Assembly: GCA_025093555.1 (NCBI GenBank)
Contig: JAIWNF010000001.1
Coordinates: 558,001-622,000 of the forward strand
Direction: 5' to 3'
DNA length: 64,000 nucleotides
DNA from: Circinella umbellata
Lineage: Eukaryota; Mucoromycota; Mucoromycetes; Mucorales; Lichtheimiaceae
The translations under genes and the position numbers were made by a program. The notes under the pieces are model-generated. The model did not search any database. It saw only the letters and a program-made list of their open reading frames with translations, and had not been told where the DNA came from. Shown here piece after piece: positions 13,425 through 25,262 of the stretch; position 1 is the stretch's first letter, and each line of letters starts with the position of its first letter.

Positions 13425-13654
13425 CAGTGCTCACGGCGCCAATTTGCGTATTTTTGATTTTTTATACGCATTTTTAAATTTCAATTTGCGCATTTCTCAA
13501 TTCTCAATTTGCGTGCCTTTGGCTGGTCCAAATTGTGCTTTACGCGAATTGACCACTAGTGGGAGCGCAAATTGAGAATTAAGAAATGCGCAAATTGAAA
13601 TTTAAAAATGCGTATAAAAAATCAAAAATACGCAAATTGGCGCCGTGAGCACTG
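13425..13654. mobile_element. Palindromic MITE, Tc1/mariner-like, flanked by TA
   Basis: A 230-bp element that is almost wholly an inverted repeat. The left end reads CAGTGCTCACGGCGCCAATT and the right end is its reverse complement, and the symmetry continues inward for about 90 bases. The central 40 or so bases are not symmetrical. It is flanked by TA on both sides (13423-13424 and 13655-13656). CAGT termini and a TA duplication are the marks of Tc1/mariner/pogo-type transposition. It has no coding capacity, so it would be mobilised by a transposase elsewhere. The arms are nearly identical, suggesting a fairly recent insertion. Confidence 0.85.
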
Positions 13655-15509
13655 TAAATATAAAAAACCTTATAAAAGGCTAAAATTTAGCAAAGTTAAA
13701 CAATTGCGTGACAAAAAAAAATCTTTATGAATTTTTTCTTTTTTCTTTTGTTCCGTAACTTTCCATATATCGAATACATTCAGTGCACGAGCCTTCACTA
13801 ACACTATAATCCTCTTTTGGGAGATAAAGAAGGAATTTTATAGATAGTTGATAAAAGCAAAAAAATGTTATTTTTTTTTTGGGGGGAGGAGAAAGGGGAA
13901 GAGGGGAAGTTAAAAAAAGTGACTTAAAAAAATTTGTTGCTTCGGATATCTGTGCGGGTTACACAGCAACAGTTGAGGGGGGTAGAAAAGGCCCAAATGG
14001 AGATTGAAAACTTCTTTATATATCCTGATATTTTTTTTCTTTTATATAATAGAGTTTTTTATTTATACACTTCTTTGGGGGGAGTAGAAAAAAAAATGTG
14101 GAGAGTAAAAAAATCGACCTTGTGAGATCAGAAAAAAAATCCCGAATAAATTATAAACAAGCTGTCACTTTTTTTTTTCCCTTACTAACTCCCCCAAAAG
14201 CAATTATCTCTTACATTATCATATTTGTTTGACTGGAGTGGAATTTTTGACCCTGGGCTGGGGATTATATTATTTATGAGATTACGGCCTTTATCGTTTT
14301 GGTTTTGGAAAACTAGTGCCAAAATATTTTTTTTTGGGGGGGTGGAATGGAGGGGTTAAGAATGCAGGGTCCGACCCCACAATAATTTTTTAAAAAAAAT
14401 AGCATGCCGAATTATGGATAAAGATTTATTTCGAATAACTTTTTTTGTTTCCAGCCATCTTTCAAGAATCTCCCGGACCCTTTTTTTACTTTTTAAAAAA
14501 AAATTATCGGATCCTGCCGATGTGGGGGGTGGTAGTGGGGGAATTCGCCAATCGAATATATGAAACTATGCCATTCAAATTACATAGATCATACTCATGA
14601 TAGTTTTTAAAGAAAAGGTGCTCCCCTCAGTATACATAAGCAAAACATAATAATTCAGGGATCTTAAACATTTTTATTTTGTAACTAAGAAACTAATGGT
14701 TTTACTTTTTTTTTCTTTCTAACGAATTATGGATTTTTTTTGTCCCCAAAGATAATTTTTCGCCACGCGATAAATTGATAATTAGTCTAGTTAACGCGGG
14801 AAAAAAAAAAGCTCTCTTCATTAGACGGGATTATGTGGAGTAAAAAAAAAAAAAAAGTACTTCATAACATACTAGTCTAAAGAAAGAGCCAAGTTGATAA
14901 GAAAACTCAAAAGAAAATTTTCGTCGGATAACAATGATCTCTTGTAGGTTTATCAAATCACATTTATACATAATGAATATCTCTCCGCCTTTTTTCTAAA
15001 AAAAAAAAATAAGGATTGGGGGTGTGGAGAGAGAAAAGGAAGATAGGGATTATAAACCAATTTCATAGTATCCATTATTTCTTTCTATTTCATATGAAAA
15101 ACAGAATGCTTAATCAATTGAAAAAAGTATATACCTACACGTGTATATGCAGTTTCAGGGGTATATTATCATTAACATATAATATTTTATTTTTCTTTTA
15201 TGGAAAACACAAAGATTAAGGGGATTTTTTGATTTTTTGTTTGTGTTCAGGATTAACAAGTTACATATTCCCTATTCGGCTAAAATTTTATATTGTGTTA
15301 CCCTGTCAATTTCGATTTTTGGTTGCATGTGCGCATTCTATACTACATAAAGGAATCTTTTTTGAATGAAAGGATCACAGGGCCATTTTGTAAGCCGATA
15401 TAATCTTGGGATTATAAGTATATAAAAAAAAAATAGAAATCCATAAGATCCAGAATCTGTCAAAAAATAAGAAAAAAGTAATAGAGGAAATTATAGTTTA
15501 ATTCTATTC
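13655..15509. other. Intergenic, no gene seen
   Basis: AT-rich with repeated G-rich and T-rich tracts. Short open frames (for example 13934-14125, 15016-15219) are low-complexity and have no family resemblance. Part of 15240-15509 may continue the duplicated CLASP 3' flank but the match is weak. Confidence 0.4.
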
Positions 15510-16960
15510 TATCACCTGACATGAGGAAATAAATCATGTCATCACTTTTAAAAAGATCATGCCAGTTATTTTTTTTTTAATGATACAATAATCTGCACTT
15601 AGCAGTAGTAAATAAAAAATAATAAGCAAACCCCCCCAGCGGAAAACGTTCTTCATGTGGAGACTGAAGTTATCACTTAAAACAAATTCATGGTACTCAT
15701 TAAAACCTCCCATTGGCTATTTAAAAAAATGCATTTTTTCCGAGATATTCCGCTTTTCCTGACTCCACCTTTTCATTTTCAACCTTCACTTACTATCGAT
15801 AAATTTCCAATGGTGACGTTTTGATCGATGCTTAATGATGGCGACAGACAAGTTATTTCTGTCGAATGATTTTAATGGGTTCTCCACAATAATTTAAAAG
15901 AAAAACAAAAATCATCTTATAATCAATTCGGTATAATGAAATCTTCTATTCATAATATCTACTTTTAGTAATGTTGGTATGTTTCTTTTCTATATCTTCT
16001 TTTTCCTTCCACCCCCACCCGAATTTTGTATTACACGTATCTTTTATTTGTTTACCTTTATCAAGATATTTAGGCCTAACAATCATGATTCCAGCGTTAT
16101 ATACATTTTTTTACTACAGCCTCTTAGGTTAGGAACATGGATAAGGCATGCATTAGCGGATTTTTTTTTGACATATTATTATCCAGCCATTTGCTTAGTA
16201 ATTGGGTAACAACCTCACATGATTTGTAATTTTCTATTTAGTACTATCTGATTTAACAACAACAAGAAATTATAGATTCTCAAAATAGTGTTGCAATAAG
16301 AAAAAGTTCAACAAAATAAGTAATATAAATAAATAAACAATTCAACTGATAACAGACTATTATAATAATACAAATAAGAAAATTAATTTATATTGTTCAG
16401 GGGAAAGGATATCCAAACATTTGTTTAAAATTATCGATAAGATAGTAGTTTTTAATCAACATTTCTTGTTTGTTTGTTATGTCTTTCATAATAATTCAAA
16501 AACAACCCCCCCCCCGGTTGATTGCGGAGCAAGCCCTTTGTAGGCTATAACGCTTTCAATAGTCATATTTCTTTTTTGTCCCGTTCCGAAACAACAATAA
16601 CTGACATGATTTTCAACAATAACATAATACATAACTCTGATGACGAACTACTTTGCATATACTAGCAAATAAACAAACATCAAGGTCCAATAATCTCTAT
16701 TCATGATCTATTAAGAAAAAATCTTTGTTATGAGACACATTTCTTTTTGAGTAATCTTATTCTTTTTGGGTAGGATATATGTAGTAATTTGATCCCTGGA
16801 TTTATTAATTGTTTTTTTTTTCTGTGTATGGGCAGCAAGAAATTTCCAGATCCGCGAACTCTTTATTTACTTTTTTTTGGCTCCGCTCTTCACGTTCCCA
16901 AAGTTTCTTTTTTGTGATGGCATGAATATCGTGTAACCTTTAAAAAAAGTTGACATTAAT
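15510..16960 (-). pseudogene. Decayed duplicate of the 3' half of the CLASP gene
   Basis: This stretch aligns in order with 18760-20200, the 3' end and downstream flank of the intact CLASP gene. Shared landmarks on the + strand include CATGCCAGTT (15560 and 18832), CTTAATGATGG (15831 and 19050), TTTACCTTTATCAAGATATT (16052 and 19271), GGTTGATT.CGGAG (16517 and 19730) and GCATGAATA.CGTGTAAC (16920 and 20176). The order and spacing are kept. Translation on the - strand recovers pieces such as GYTIFMPSQKRNFGNV, matching CYTVFM..QK..NFRNV of CLASP, but stops and frameshifts interrupt it. It is a tandem partial duplication about 3.25 kb from its parent. The 5' half was not found. Confidence 0.75.
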
Positions 16961-18519
16961 GTTTTTTTGTACTAACATAATAGCGCTGGGGGGTAATTTC
17001 TCAGACCAATGAACCAATCCCTTCCCCTTTCTATTATCAATAAATAATAGAATTATTAAAGTTTTTTTTTTTTTTTTTTTTTTTTTGTTTTATTTCGACA
17101 CATCAATAGATTGTTGCTATAAAGAGTGTTGTTATGTTTTTCTTTATGGAGTTAACGGGCCAGTTTGCTCAATGGAATCCCCATGCGGAGAAAAAAAAAA
17201 GAGAGGGGGGCGGGTCGATCAAAGACGTGTTTGTTGGATCACCGGAGACGGTTAAACGATGTTTTCTATTTATTTTGTAGAAAAAAAAAGTCCAGATCCC
17301 TTGGTCTTTCTTCTCACCAGTTTACCCCCCCCACTAGTAACTTTTACAATACAACAGAGTTTTTTAGACTAAATAGAGGATTGTCATATTATAAAGATTT
17401 AGGAACATTGGATGCCTTTTTTTTTTTGAGACGGATAATATTAAAAATAGTATAATGCAGGGTTTATGAGGGATTGTTCTTTATAGAACATGCTCAAATA
17501 ATGTAGGAAATGATACAATCAAAATTTTGCATTATCTAAATCATATGCAATGGAATTAGTTATTAGCGAAAAGAGAACCGGGGGGGGGGCAGCGGGGAAT
17601 ACGTAGTAACATAGAAATTATAGAAAATCATACGTTCAAAGGGACAGTGTCTATTGAGGATTTGAGGCAGTCCTTACATTTTAGTAGTTATTATTATAGT
17701 TGTAATTATAGAATAATTGTAACTATATTATAATCATTAGTTACATTCTTCTTTCATCATCATACAGACACGTACACACGGATGTGTACTTTTGTTTAAG
17801 TATAATTCATTGTTGATATCGTTATTTTGTTTGTTCATAACCTTGACATTCTCGGTTGTTTTTTCTGCTGAATAGTTTGTCACATAATTTCTCTCTCATA
17901 ATGCATCGTTCTTCAACTACTCTTTTTATATTACGTTCTCAAAGAGAAACCTATGATATGTCCCATGCGTTATTGCTTCTTATGATACTTTTTGACGTAT
18001 GAGTTTTTTTTTTTTTCATTGGGATGTCGCGGGTACATTATTAAACATTGTTTACTCCTTTCTTAAAAAAAAAGAGTCTGTTAGTAATAGTACCCTGTAC
18101 TATAATTACAAAAGATATTTCTTGCTTTATGTTAAAGAATTTTGTTCACTAGTGGAGAACTTTGCAATTTACTGAGTAGATACTAAACATATTATTGACG
18201 TCGAGGGTTGGATTACAGAATTTGAATTTGAGATTATTTATCTTTTGTCAAATTCTATTTTTATAGCCCCATTGAAAACTATGGGTCGAAACTTGCAAGG
18301 ATGCATTTTAAAAAAACCCGTCTCTGAGATTTAAGATCAACTGATCGCATTAAAAGAGCATTAGTACATAAATATATACTCTATGAAAACTATCGAGCTT
18401 GAAGTAGGCATTCATTGATGGGCTTTATTTTTAGATCAGTTGTTTGGTAGTCGAGGAAAAAATTATAAAAAATATATTCATTATGTAGTTATTTCTTCAA
18501 AAATAAATAAAGAGAAGCA
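16961..18519. other. Intergenic, no gene seen
   Basis: AT-rich with a 22-base T run near 17064. I looked for a continuation of the CLASP duplication toward the gene's 5' half and did not find a convincing match. One open frame (17165-17455) is low-complexity. Confidence 0.4.
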
Positions 18520-18729
18520 CTACATATTGTTACATTTCAAATGGAACATATTCATTTTAACCCAACTCAACATCATCTTCGGTACGTAGGCAAATTCAAC
18601 TTTGTTATAAAAATTGTCAGCACAGATGTTATCATAGGATGGATAGTGCGAACATAGAATATCCCCTGCTCTGATGTAGTTTCTATTTCTTGTCCGTCTG
18701 TAAACTTTACATAAATTAATCATGAACAT
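18520..18729 (-). pseudogene. Possible piggyBac-type transposase fragment
   Basis: A 69-codon open frame that contains ICADNFYNKVEFA. This resembles the DNFYTS..LA block around the second catalytic aspartate of piggyBac (DDE_Tnp_1_7) transposases. Only this one block is recognisable and no flanking TTAA sites were established, so this is a weak inference. It lies just downstream of the CLASP stop, inside or next to the segment that was duplicated at 15.5 kb. It could equally be a chance open frame. Confidence 0.25.
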
Positions 18730-19005
18730 AAGTATACAAAGAACAAGTTATCCCTCCCTTTCATCATCTGACAGGGGAAAAAAAATCACCAAAAGAAAAA
18801 AGACAAGACATGTCATCATTCAAAAAAAAAAAATGCCAGTTGTTTCAAAATATGCAAGAGCGATAATCTGTAAACTACAGCAACAGTGACCACAATCGTT
18901 TGGAAGAAAATAAAGTTCACATTATTTAATTATTAAGAAAACATGGACTTTGCTCAGTGATATTCTAACCCTCTCCTTCCTGCTTCCTTTTCCATCCTTT
19001 TTTTT
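18730..19005. other. CLASP 3' flank, source of the duplicated flank at 15.5 kb
   Basis: Non-coding. Its sequence around 18760-18860 matches 15510-15600, showing that the duplication carried downstream DNA along with the gene. Confidence 0.5.
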
Positions 19006-22000
19006 TTAACTGCCAATATAGTGTCGCAAGAGATTGACTTGATCAACTCTTAATGATGGTGCCAAATAAGTTTTCAAAAAGTCTTCGCCTAACACTTTAT
19101 GAATCTCTACAATTGCTTGTACGCAAGCTCGTCTTACTACCAGTTCTGTGTGATTGTATCCCTAATGAAAATAATAATAATAATTCAATTATATTGTGTT
19201 TGATAGGTAATCCCTCTTTATAGTTTTTCTTCTTCCCTTTCTCCTTTATTAAAATTATATGGGGTATTATTTACCTTTATCAAGATATTGGGATCTAATG
19301 ATGATTCCAGTGTTTTATTCTCAACAGTTGTTGCAAACTTGCTTAAATACACAAATAAGACGCGGACAGCAGATTTTTGTTCGTTGTTTTCCAACCATTC
19401 TCCAAGTAACAACCATAGGATTTGTAATTTCTGACTATCCAATAATACAGAAAGCAAATCTTCAAATGCTGTTTCGGCAAGTGATGATAACTATAATATA
19501 GGAACAAATTCAAAAGAAATTAGATATAAATACTTAAATAGATAGATCAGGTCCATCATTCGTTGTTATGGCAATTCGATTAAAAAATAAATAAATAAAT
19601 CAAATTTACTTTGATTAAACTACTTGTCACTGTTGTAAGCAAGAATTCAGCTAGTAAATAGGATATTGATGATGATGATGTTTGACCACTCTTGTTTGCT
19701 GTTACATCTTCATAATATTTTAGCACGGCGGGTTGATTACGGAGGAGACTTTTTACAAGGCGCAATGCATCAATAGCTTTGTTTTGATCTTGTTCTGACA
19801 CAAGAACAACGGTTGCCATAATTTTTTCGAATAATACAATAAATGGCCCAGATGGCGATCCATTGTCGGTCCAAAGGGTAAAAGCTGCAGATGATGGGGA
19901 TGATGATGATATTATCGTTGATGATTGATCCATTGGGTGATATACTGGGTATCTAGCAGATAATTCTTGCCATGTTACGAATTTTTCTTGAGTGATTGGT
20001 TCTTCTAGACTACGTGATAATGCGTCCCTAAGTTTATGATCGAGTTTTTCCTGGTGTGGTGATGATGGTGATTGTTGCTGCTTCTGGATTATTGCTGAAG
20101 GAATTTCTAAATCTGCCACTTGTACTTCTGCACCGGTTGTCACATTCCTAAAGTTTTTCTTTTTTTTTTGGTAAAGCATGAATACCGTGTAACATCTTTC
20201 TCCGTTTACCAGTTTTTCAAACTAAAATAAAATATTGTAACTTACATTGACTTGAAGATCCATTTTTGAAAATTCTTGTGTCGCTCCGGTACTTTCCACA
20301 CCTTCACTATCTTCTCCTTCATCATCTGGTATAGCATCAATAGTGTCATCATCAAATTTCCAGTCCTGACCCATCAGTGGACTATTGTCATTACTGGTAT
20401 TTTTATTATTGCTTCTGCGTGGTGGTGTTTTTATAGCTACTTCAAATCGTTCGGTGTAGGGATCAAAGACACGCTCGTTGGATAGTCGCAACCGGCTAGC
20501 CAACGTTTTGAGTGTTTTGTAAAGCATCGTCTCATGATCTTCGTCCTCCTCCCCTCCACAATCTTCTTCGCGAGCAGTTTCCAACATTGATAGAACCCGA
20601 GAAATAACTTGGCGCATATTTGTTTCGTCATCAAACCATGGGTAAGCTGGATGACCATCTTGTTCAAAGTAATAGTCACTCCCTTCTTTTACTTGTAATA
20701 TCATACTATTATCTTGTTCCTCATCGTCCATTCCAAGACCCACATATTCACATACAATTTCATCCATCCATTCAATGATATATAAGATGATTGCATCTCG
20801 TTGTTGCGAATCTTGACTATACACTACTGATACTTTGTCAAGAACTTGAAGCAAATGCTTAGGTAATTCAGGATCATAAGATGTCAAGTAGCTTCTTAAG
20901 CGACGTAAACCGATTTGACATGTCTTAATAATTGATGATCGTTGTTGTTGACTGAATACTCTATTATTATATCTTTGACTGACAAGAATAAGTGCGGGAA
21001 TATAGTGTTGTATATGAATCATTCGTGTGTATACAGCCACTAAGCAATCCCACGACATAAGAGTTTTCCAAAAAATACTATTATCCGTTTCGTATGACAT
21101 ATATTTAATAAGAATAGGTTGAAGATCCGTTGATGATGGTACATCGTTTGGTAATATATATGAATTTTGATATGGATTTGAAAGCCCTTTTAATTTTTTT
21201 GAAAGTCGTCGGATTGCTCTACAGTTGGAATCGACGTCAGCGCTTTTAAGCATTTGTAATAATGTTGCCTTTGCTAGATGTGAGCTGGAGTATTGTTCTT
21301 CTTGTTCATAATCCATTACTGTGTTACTGTTTCTATTGCTGCTATTGCTACTATTGTTATTACTATTGGTGTTTTTATCTACATTAGAGATTATATCATT
21401 TGTTTGTCGTTGTGCTTTTAATTTTACATCATCTTGCTCTTCTTCGTGCACACGTTTTCGAGGGACACGTCGCATAGGCGGAGGAAGTGATGCAAGTTTT
21501 GCTGAGCGTGTGTGTGACGATGATGATGAAGCTATAGATGATCTTGAAGGAGAAGGAACGTTGAATGAATTTTGAGAAGATGGTAAATGAGAGAGAGTGC
21601 TGTTTGTTCGAAGGGTTGGTTGGCTGTAAAGTCTAGAGCGAATAGAAGGTCTTGATGAAGAAATTGAAGATGTAGTCGAAGCTGAGGACCATGAGGAGCA
21701 AGTAGATACGGTAGATACAGTTGAAAAAGAGGATACAGATGATATACTACTTCGATAAGAGCTTGGGCGTTTCATTATAGGCTTTGTATTTGTTATTTTG
21801 TCCAACGATTTTTGAACATTACTGTCTAAACTTTGCAATAACCTGTATATCAACAAAAAGAAAGAAGCAGTTAGTCTTGTTGAAATAGGAATCCGACAAA
21901 TTTTTATGCTGTACTACCCTAATCACTATGACAATAAAAAAAAAGAGAAGCTTTACCTAGAAGCCCTTCCAGGCCAATATGTTTGCAATACTGAAAATAA

Positions 22001-24099
22001 TTTACGGCAGGATTCACGAACCATTGGCGAAGCATCAGAAAGTGCCTTTTTTATGGCTTTTTCGGCTAGGTCCAGCCCACCCGATTTTTCAATGGCAACG
22101 CTTGCCGCATGGGTCTCCAAGATAGTTTTTAAATAAATTGTGGCATGGTGCCGTAATTGAATGTTTTTCTCACCCATTGATTCCGTTATTTGTTGCATGA
22201 TTCGATTACGATAAGGTATATTGGATAAATATGAGGTACACGCATCCATGGAATGTTTTGCGATTATTTTCTTCAAAGTACTTGCACAACGAAGCATACG
22301 TATAAACAAAAGGTCAGTGGTGAATGGATCCAAATCATTTCCAAGATGTGTGCCAATATCTTCTACTAAACCTAGCGCTGATAATGCTAACGTAGTACGT
22401 AAGCTCTGTACCTGTTTTATTATTATGATTGTTAGTTAGTTTTCTGATAACAATTTTTTTTTGCGTGTGTTGTGAAGGAAAAAAAATATGTTTTTTTTTT
22501 TCCTCCTTTCTTACCGATTGACCAATCGCATCTCCATAAGATCGTATCAAACGTCCCAAACTATTTTTTTCTTCAGGTATGTTTGTTGACTGAACAATTT
22601 CTCGAAGTCGTATAATTGTTTGTTCGCGTGCTTCCCAATTGGCTTCAGTTTCTTTACCGTCAAAATGCTTTAGCATGGACGACAGGTACCGTTCAGTTTC
22701 TTTCATCGGAATTGCCTAAGGGAGTTTTTTTTTTAAAAATATGAGTACAATAAAAAGGAAAAAACACGACTTTTTTTTATTATCACTAGTAACTGTATGA
22801 TTTGATTCGTTACATTGACTTTTATAGGGGAGGTAGGTTGTAAGGGTGGAATAATAAAAATGTAAAAAAAAAAAAAAAGAATGGGGGAGGCTGCTGAATT
22901 CAAAAGTTTTTTTTAGGCATAGATTTTTTTTTATGGCAACCAACCTTTATATATTGTATAACATTCACAGCAACAATTATGATATTCTATAAAATATAAT
23001 GACAATAAATAGCTTAACAACTATATCGATGTTTTCTCAGCTTAAATCTTTATATCCTGTTTAAGTTATCGTGTCAGTTACAGATTAGATTGCGCCTTTT
23101 TACTACTACTTGTGTGTAGTGTAGCACTTATAAACAGTCATCAGTCAAAATATATCTTATTTTACAATAACTATTCAAGTAAACTTTATATGGTAAGAAA
23201 AATGGAGTATTTTATACATGTAAAAAATATTTATATATTATTTTATGAAATGGCTTATTCACGCGTCTGGCCTTGTTTTTTTACTGCATGAAAAAGGAGT
23301 GTTATAAAGTGTGTAAGGGGATTTTTTGCGTACAGAAACGCTGAGCCATGAAATGAATACAAGTATATTTTCATTGTTTACCCTTAGTACTACTTCTTTT
23401 CACTCGTAAAGGGCTACTAAATAATCCACCCTCTCCAAAAACAATTATTTTATAATATAACAAAACGGTTAAAATATATGTTTCAAGAAATCTGGCAAAC
23501 TTAACCTGAGTCCGTGGTAAAGTAATTGCTTCATCAATAAATTTTGCTCCAACAAAAGCATTTTCTCTCCTGTATATAATAATTTGTAAAGATAACCAAA
23601 TAACACCCTGTTAGAACATTTTATGCATACAAGACAAACCAATTAACATTTCCCATTCGTTGATTAAGTCCACAATATGAAAAGTTATAGAATAATATTC
23701 AAAATTACCGATACCATCAAGTACTATAGGATCTAGTTGATCAGAGTTTTTTTTCGGATATCGCAAATCCGTTTGATCGATTTAATGAAAATCGATGTCC
23801 TCTTCTTGCCTCTGATGTGATGGTTATAGTGGTATGTCCTACATTATATTTATTTATTTTATATTACTATCTGGCTTTTTTTTAATTCTCATTATCAATC
23901 ATATTATTACCATCTCTTCTTGATCAGGCTGTTGCAGAGGGAATATGGAAAGACGGATCACTTTTTCTAGATTTCTATCTTTTTGGCGTTAATCCATTAC
24001 TGGCATAAAATGTTAGTGATTAATGTACCTTAATTCTACTTGTTGTGCACGATGAGACTGGCGTCTCTCCGCACATTCAGCTCTACTTCGACGATTCAT
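19006..24099 (-). CDS. CLASP/Stu1-family microtubule-stabilising protein
   Basis: Eight exons: 24099-24029, 23569-23506, 22715-22515, 22411-21957, 21842-20246, 20221-19610, 19490-19275 and 19161-19006. They join in frame to 1123 residues. An N-terminal CLASP_N/TOG-like helical repeat domain covers about residues 48-265 (HFDGKETEANWEAREQTI opens it). A long Ser/Arg-rich basic linker follows, with an SHLP that resembles the EB-binding SxIP type. A second helical region then leads to a C-terminal TOG-like domain ending in VVRRACVQAIVEIHKVLGED. CLASPs bind tubulin and plus-end proteins and promote microtubule rescue and spindle integrity. Exons 5 and 6 are separated by only 24 bases (20245-20222, GTAAGT to TTTAG); read through, this gives an in-frame TAG. 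Exon 6 is conserved in the pseudogene copy, so it is real coding sequence. Intron 1 is long (459 bases) and holds antisense exon-like sequence. Confidence 0.85.
20222..20245 (-). other. Apparent 24-nt intron in the CLASP gene
   Basis: Exon 5 ends in phase 0 at a consensus donor GTAAGT, and the next in-frame coding sequence starts after TTTTATTTTAG only 24 bases later. No CTAAC-like branch site fits inside. Other nearby donors (for example GTACCG in exon 5) and acceptors (the TTTAG at 20148) give the wrong phase. Either a very short intron is spliced, or the TAG truncates the protein. Confidence 0.5.
23745..24008 (+). pseudogene. Antisense two-exon coding remnant inside CLASP intron 1
   Basis: Two stretches read as protein on the + strand: 23745-23831 (29 codons, ...NPFDRFNENRCPLLASD...) and 23928-24008 (26 codons plus stop, beginning AVAEGIWKDGSLFLDFYLFG). 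They are joined in phase 0 across a 96-base intron with GTATGT donor and TTGATCAG acceptor; the first is itself preceded by a TTGATCAG acceptor-like site. The composition is clearly protein-like, yet I do not recognise the family. No exons further upstream were found, so it is probably the 3' end of a gene truncated on insertion, or a small nested gene. Confidence 0.45.
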
Positions 24100-24440
24100 A
24101 TTGATAAAATAATACTGTTGTGTTCGTTTACGCGTAAAAAAACATTTATACCCACGCGTGGCAGATTGTTTCTTAACATGTGGTATTTTTGATAATTATT
24201 CATTTATGAACGAAGGTTATGATACGATTATATTATCCCATGCATCGAACCAACATAGCCTATCAAAATCGATTCACGTCTAAATTCTTCAAAATGTGTC
24301 TTTATAGGCATATCAATTCCACTCCGAAAGCATCACTGCTGCCATCTTCTGCTTACTTTTCGAATGTCAATAGTCTTTGTTGAACAAATTTAAAAATGTA
24401 ATCTGTTAGATATATATATTATATAATATTCATATTATAA

Positions 24441-24558
24441 TAGCCATAGCAACAACAGTGTCTATTTAATCTTCTTCTTATAACCATAGCAATAGCAGCG
24501 TCTATAGAATACATATTATTATAGCCATACCAACAACAGGGTCTACTTTATAACATTA
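24441..24558. repeat. Three degenerate direct repeats upstream of CLASP
   Basis: Three related units of about 28 bases, consensus TA(G/A)CCATAGCAA.A.CAG.GTCTA, start at about 24441, 24481 and 24532 (spacing 40 and 51). They lie about 340-460 bases upstream of the CLASP start codon and downstream of the small secreted-peptide frame. They could be clustered regulatory sites or decayed tandem repeats. Confidence 0.45.
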
Positions 24559-24727
24559 TCGAGTAATTACTGTGATATATATAGTTTATTATTTATTAAA
24601 AGAATGAAAATCAAAATATATGAAGATTAGAAAACTTTTTATAATTTATAAACAAAATTTTACTAATATGTACAAGGAGGGGGTGAGTGGAAGATAATAA
24701 TATGTATTTCTTTTTAAGAATCCCACG

Positions 24728-24883
24728 TTATGATCCATCCATTTCAATCTTGTAAGCTTTACACCCAGATTGTTCTTGTCTTTTATCAATGGGTTGTTCG
24801 CTTACCAAAATAGAGGGAACCGTAAGGATAGTAATCATTATGGTTATGAAGAATGTTCTTGAAGTAATTATTATATGACTCAT
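24728..24883 (-). CDS. Candidate small secreted peptide precursor (51 aa)
   Basis: A 51-residue frame with ATG at 24883. It has a basic/polar start and a hydrophobic stretch at about residues 11-27 (FFITIMITILTVPSILV) that looks like a signal peptide. A Lys-Arg at 34-35, the usual Kex2 cleavage site, follows, leaving a 16-residue tail with one cysteine (QEQSGCKAYKIEMDGS). No homologue is recognised. The length is short enough to be chance, but signal peptide followed by KR is the layout of processed fungal peptides. Further exons are possible. Confidence 0.4.
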   Translation of the reverse strand: MSHIIITSRTFFITIMITILTVPSILVSEQPIDKRQEQSGCKAYKIEMDGS

Positions 24884-25018
24884 TCTTGTTATATATTAGA
24901 GAGAGAGAAGATTTTTTTTTTGGCGATGATAAAAATAAAAATACTAGTTTGATGGATAAGATTACAAAGAGAGATTTGGAGGGTTAAACATCTATCTTAT
25001 TAATTGAATTATTTTTTT

Positions 25019-25262
25019 ATGTCGGTTCCCTTTATACACAATTGGAAGGGTTGGTAAGAAAAATTTACCCTTCCAACCCTACCAATTGAATTTTTGATGT
25101 CGGTTCCCTTTAGGCACAATTGGAAGGGTTGGTAAGAAAAATTTACCCTTTCAACCCTACCAATTGAATTTTTAATGTCCGTTCCCTTTAAGCACAAATG
25201 GTAGGGTTGGAAGGGTAAATTTTTCTTACCAACCCTTCCAATTGTGCTTAAAGGGAACGGAA
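25019..25262. repeat. Foldback element built from a 78-bp tandem unit
   Basis: Three units start at 25019, 25097 and 25175, each opening ATGTC(G/C)GTTCCCTTTA and spaced exactly 78 bases. Units 1 and 2 are direct copies and each contains an internal imperfect inverted repeat (GGAAGGGTTGG and CCAACCCT). In unit 3 the interior is flipped, and it ends in TTGTGCTTAAAGGGAACGGA, the complement of its own start. The whole is therefore a foldback with subterminal repeats, like composite MITE or Foldback ends. No coding function; the open frame on the - strand simply repeats the unit. Confidence 0.75.

Noticed and set aside
17165..17455. 96-codon open frame on the + strand
   Set aside because: Generated by A-rich and T-rich runs; no resemblance to any family or to the CLASP copy.
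25019..25262. CRISPR-like repeat array
   Set aside because: Only three units with 78-base period, palindromic and partly inverted, no spacers; eukaryotic foldback repeat instead.
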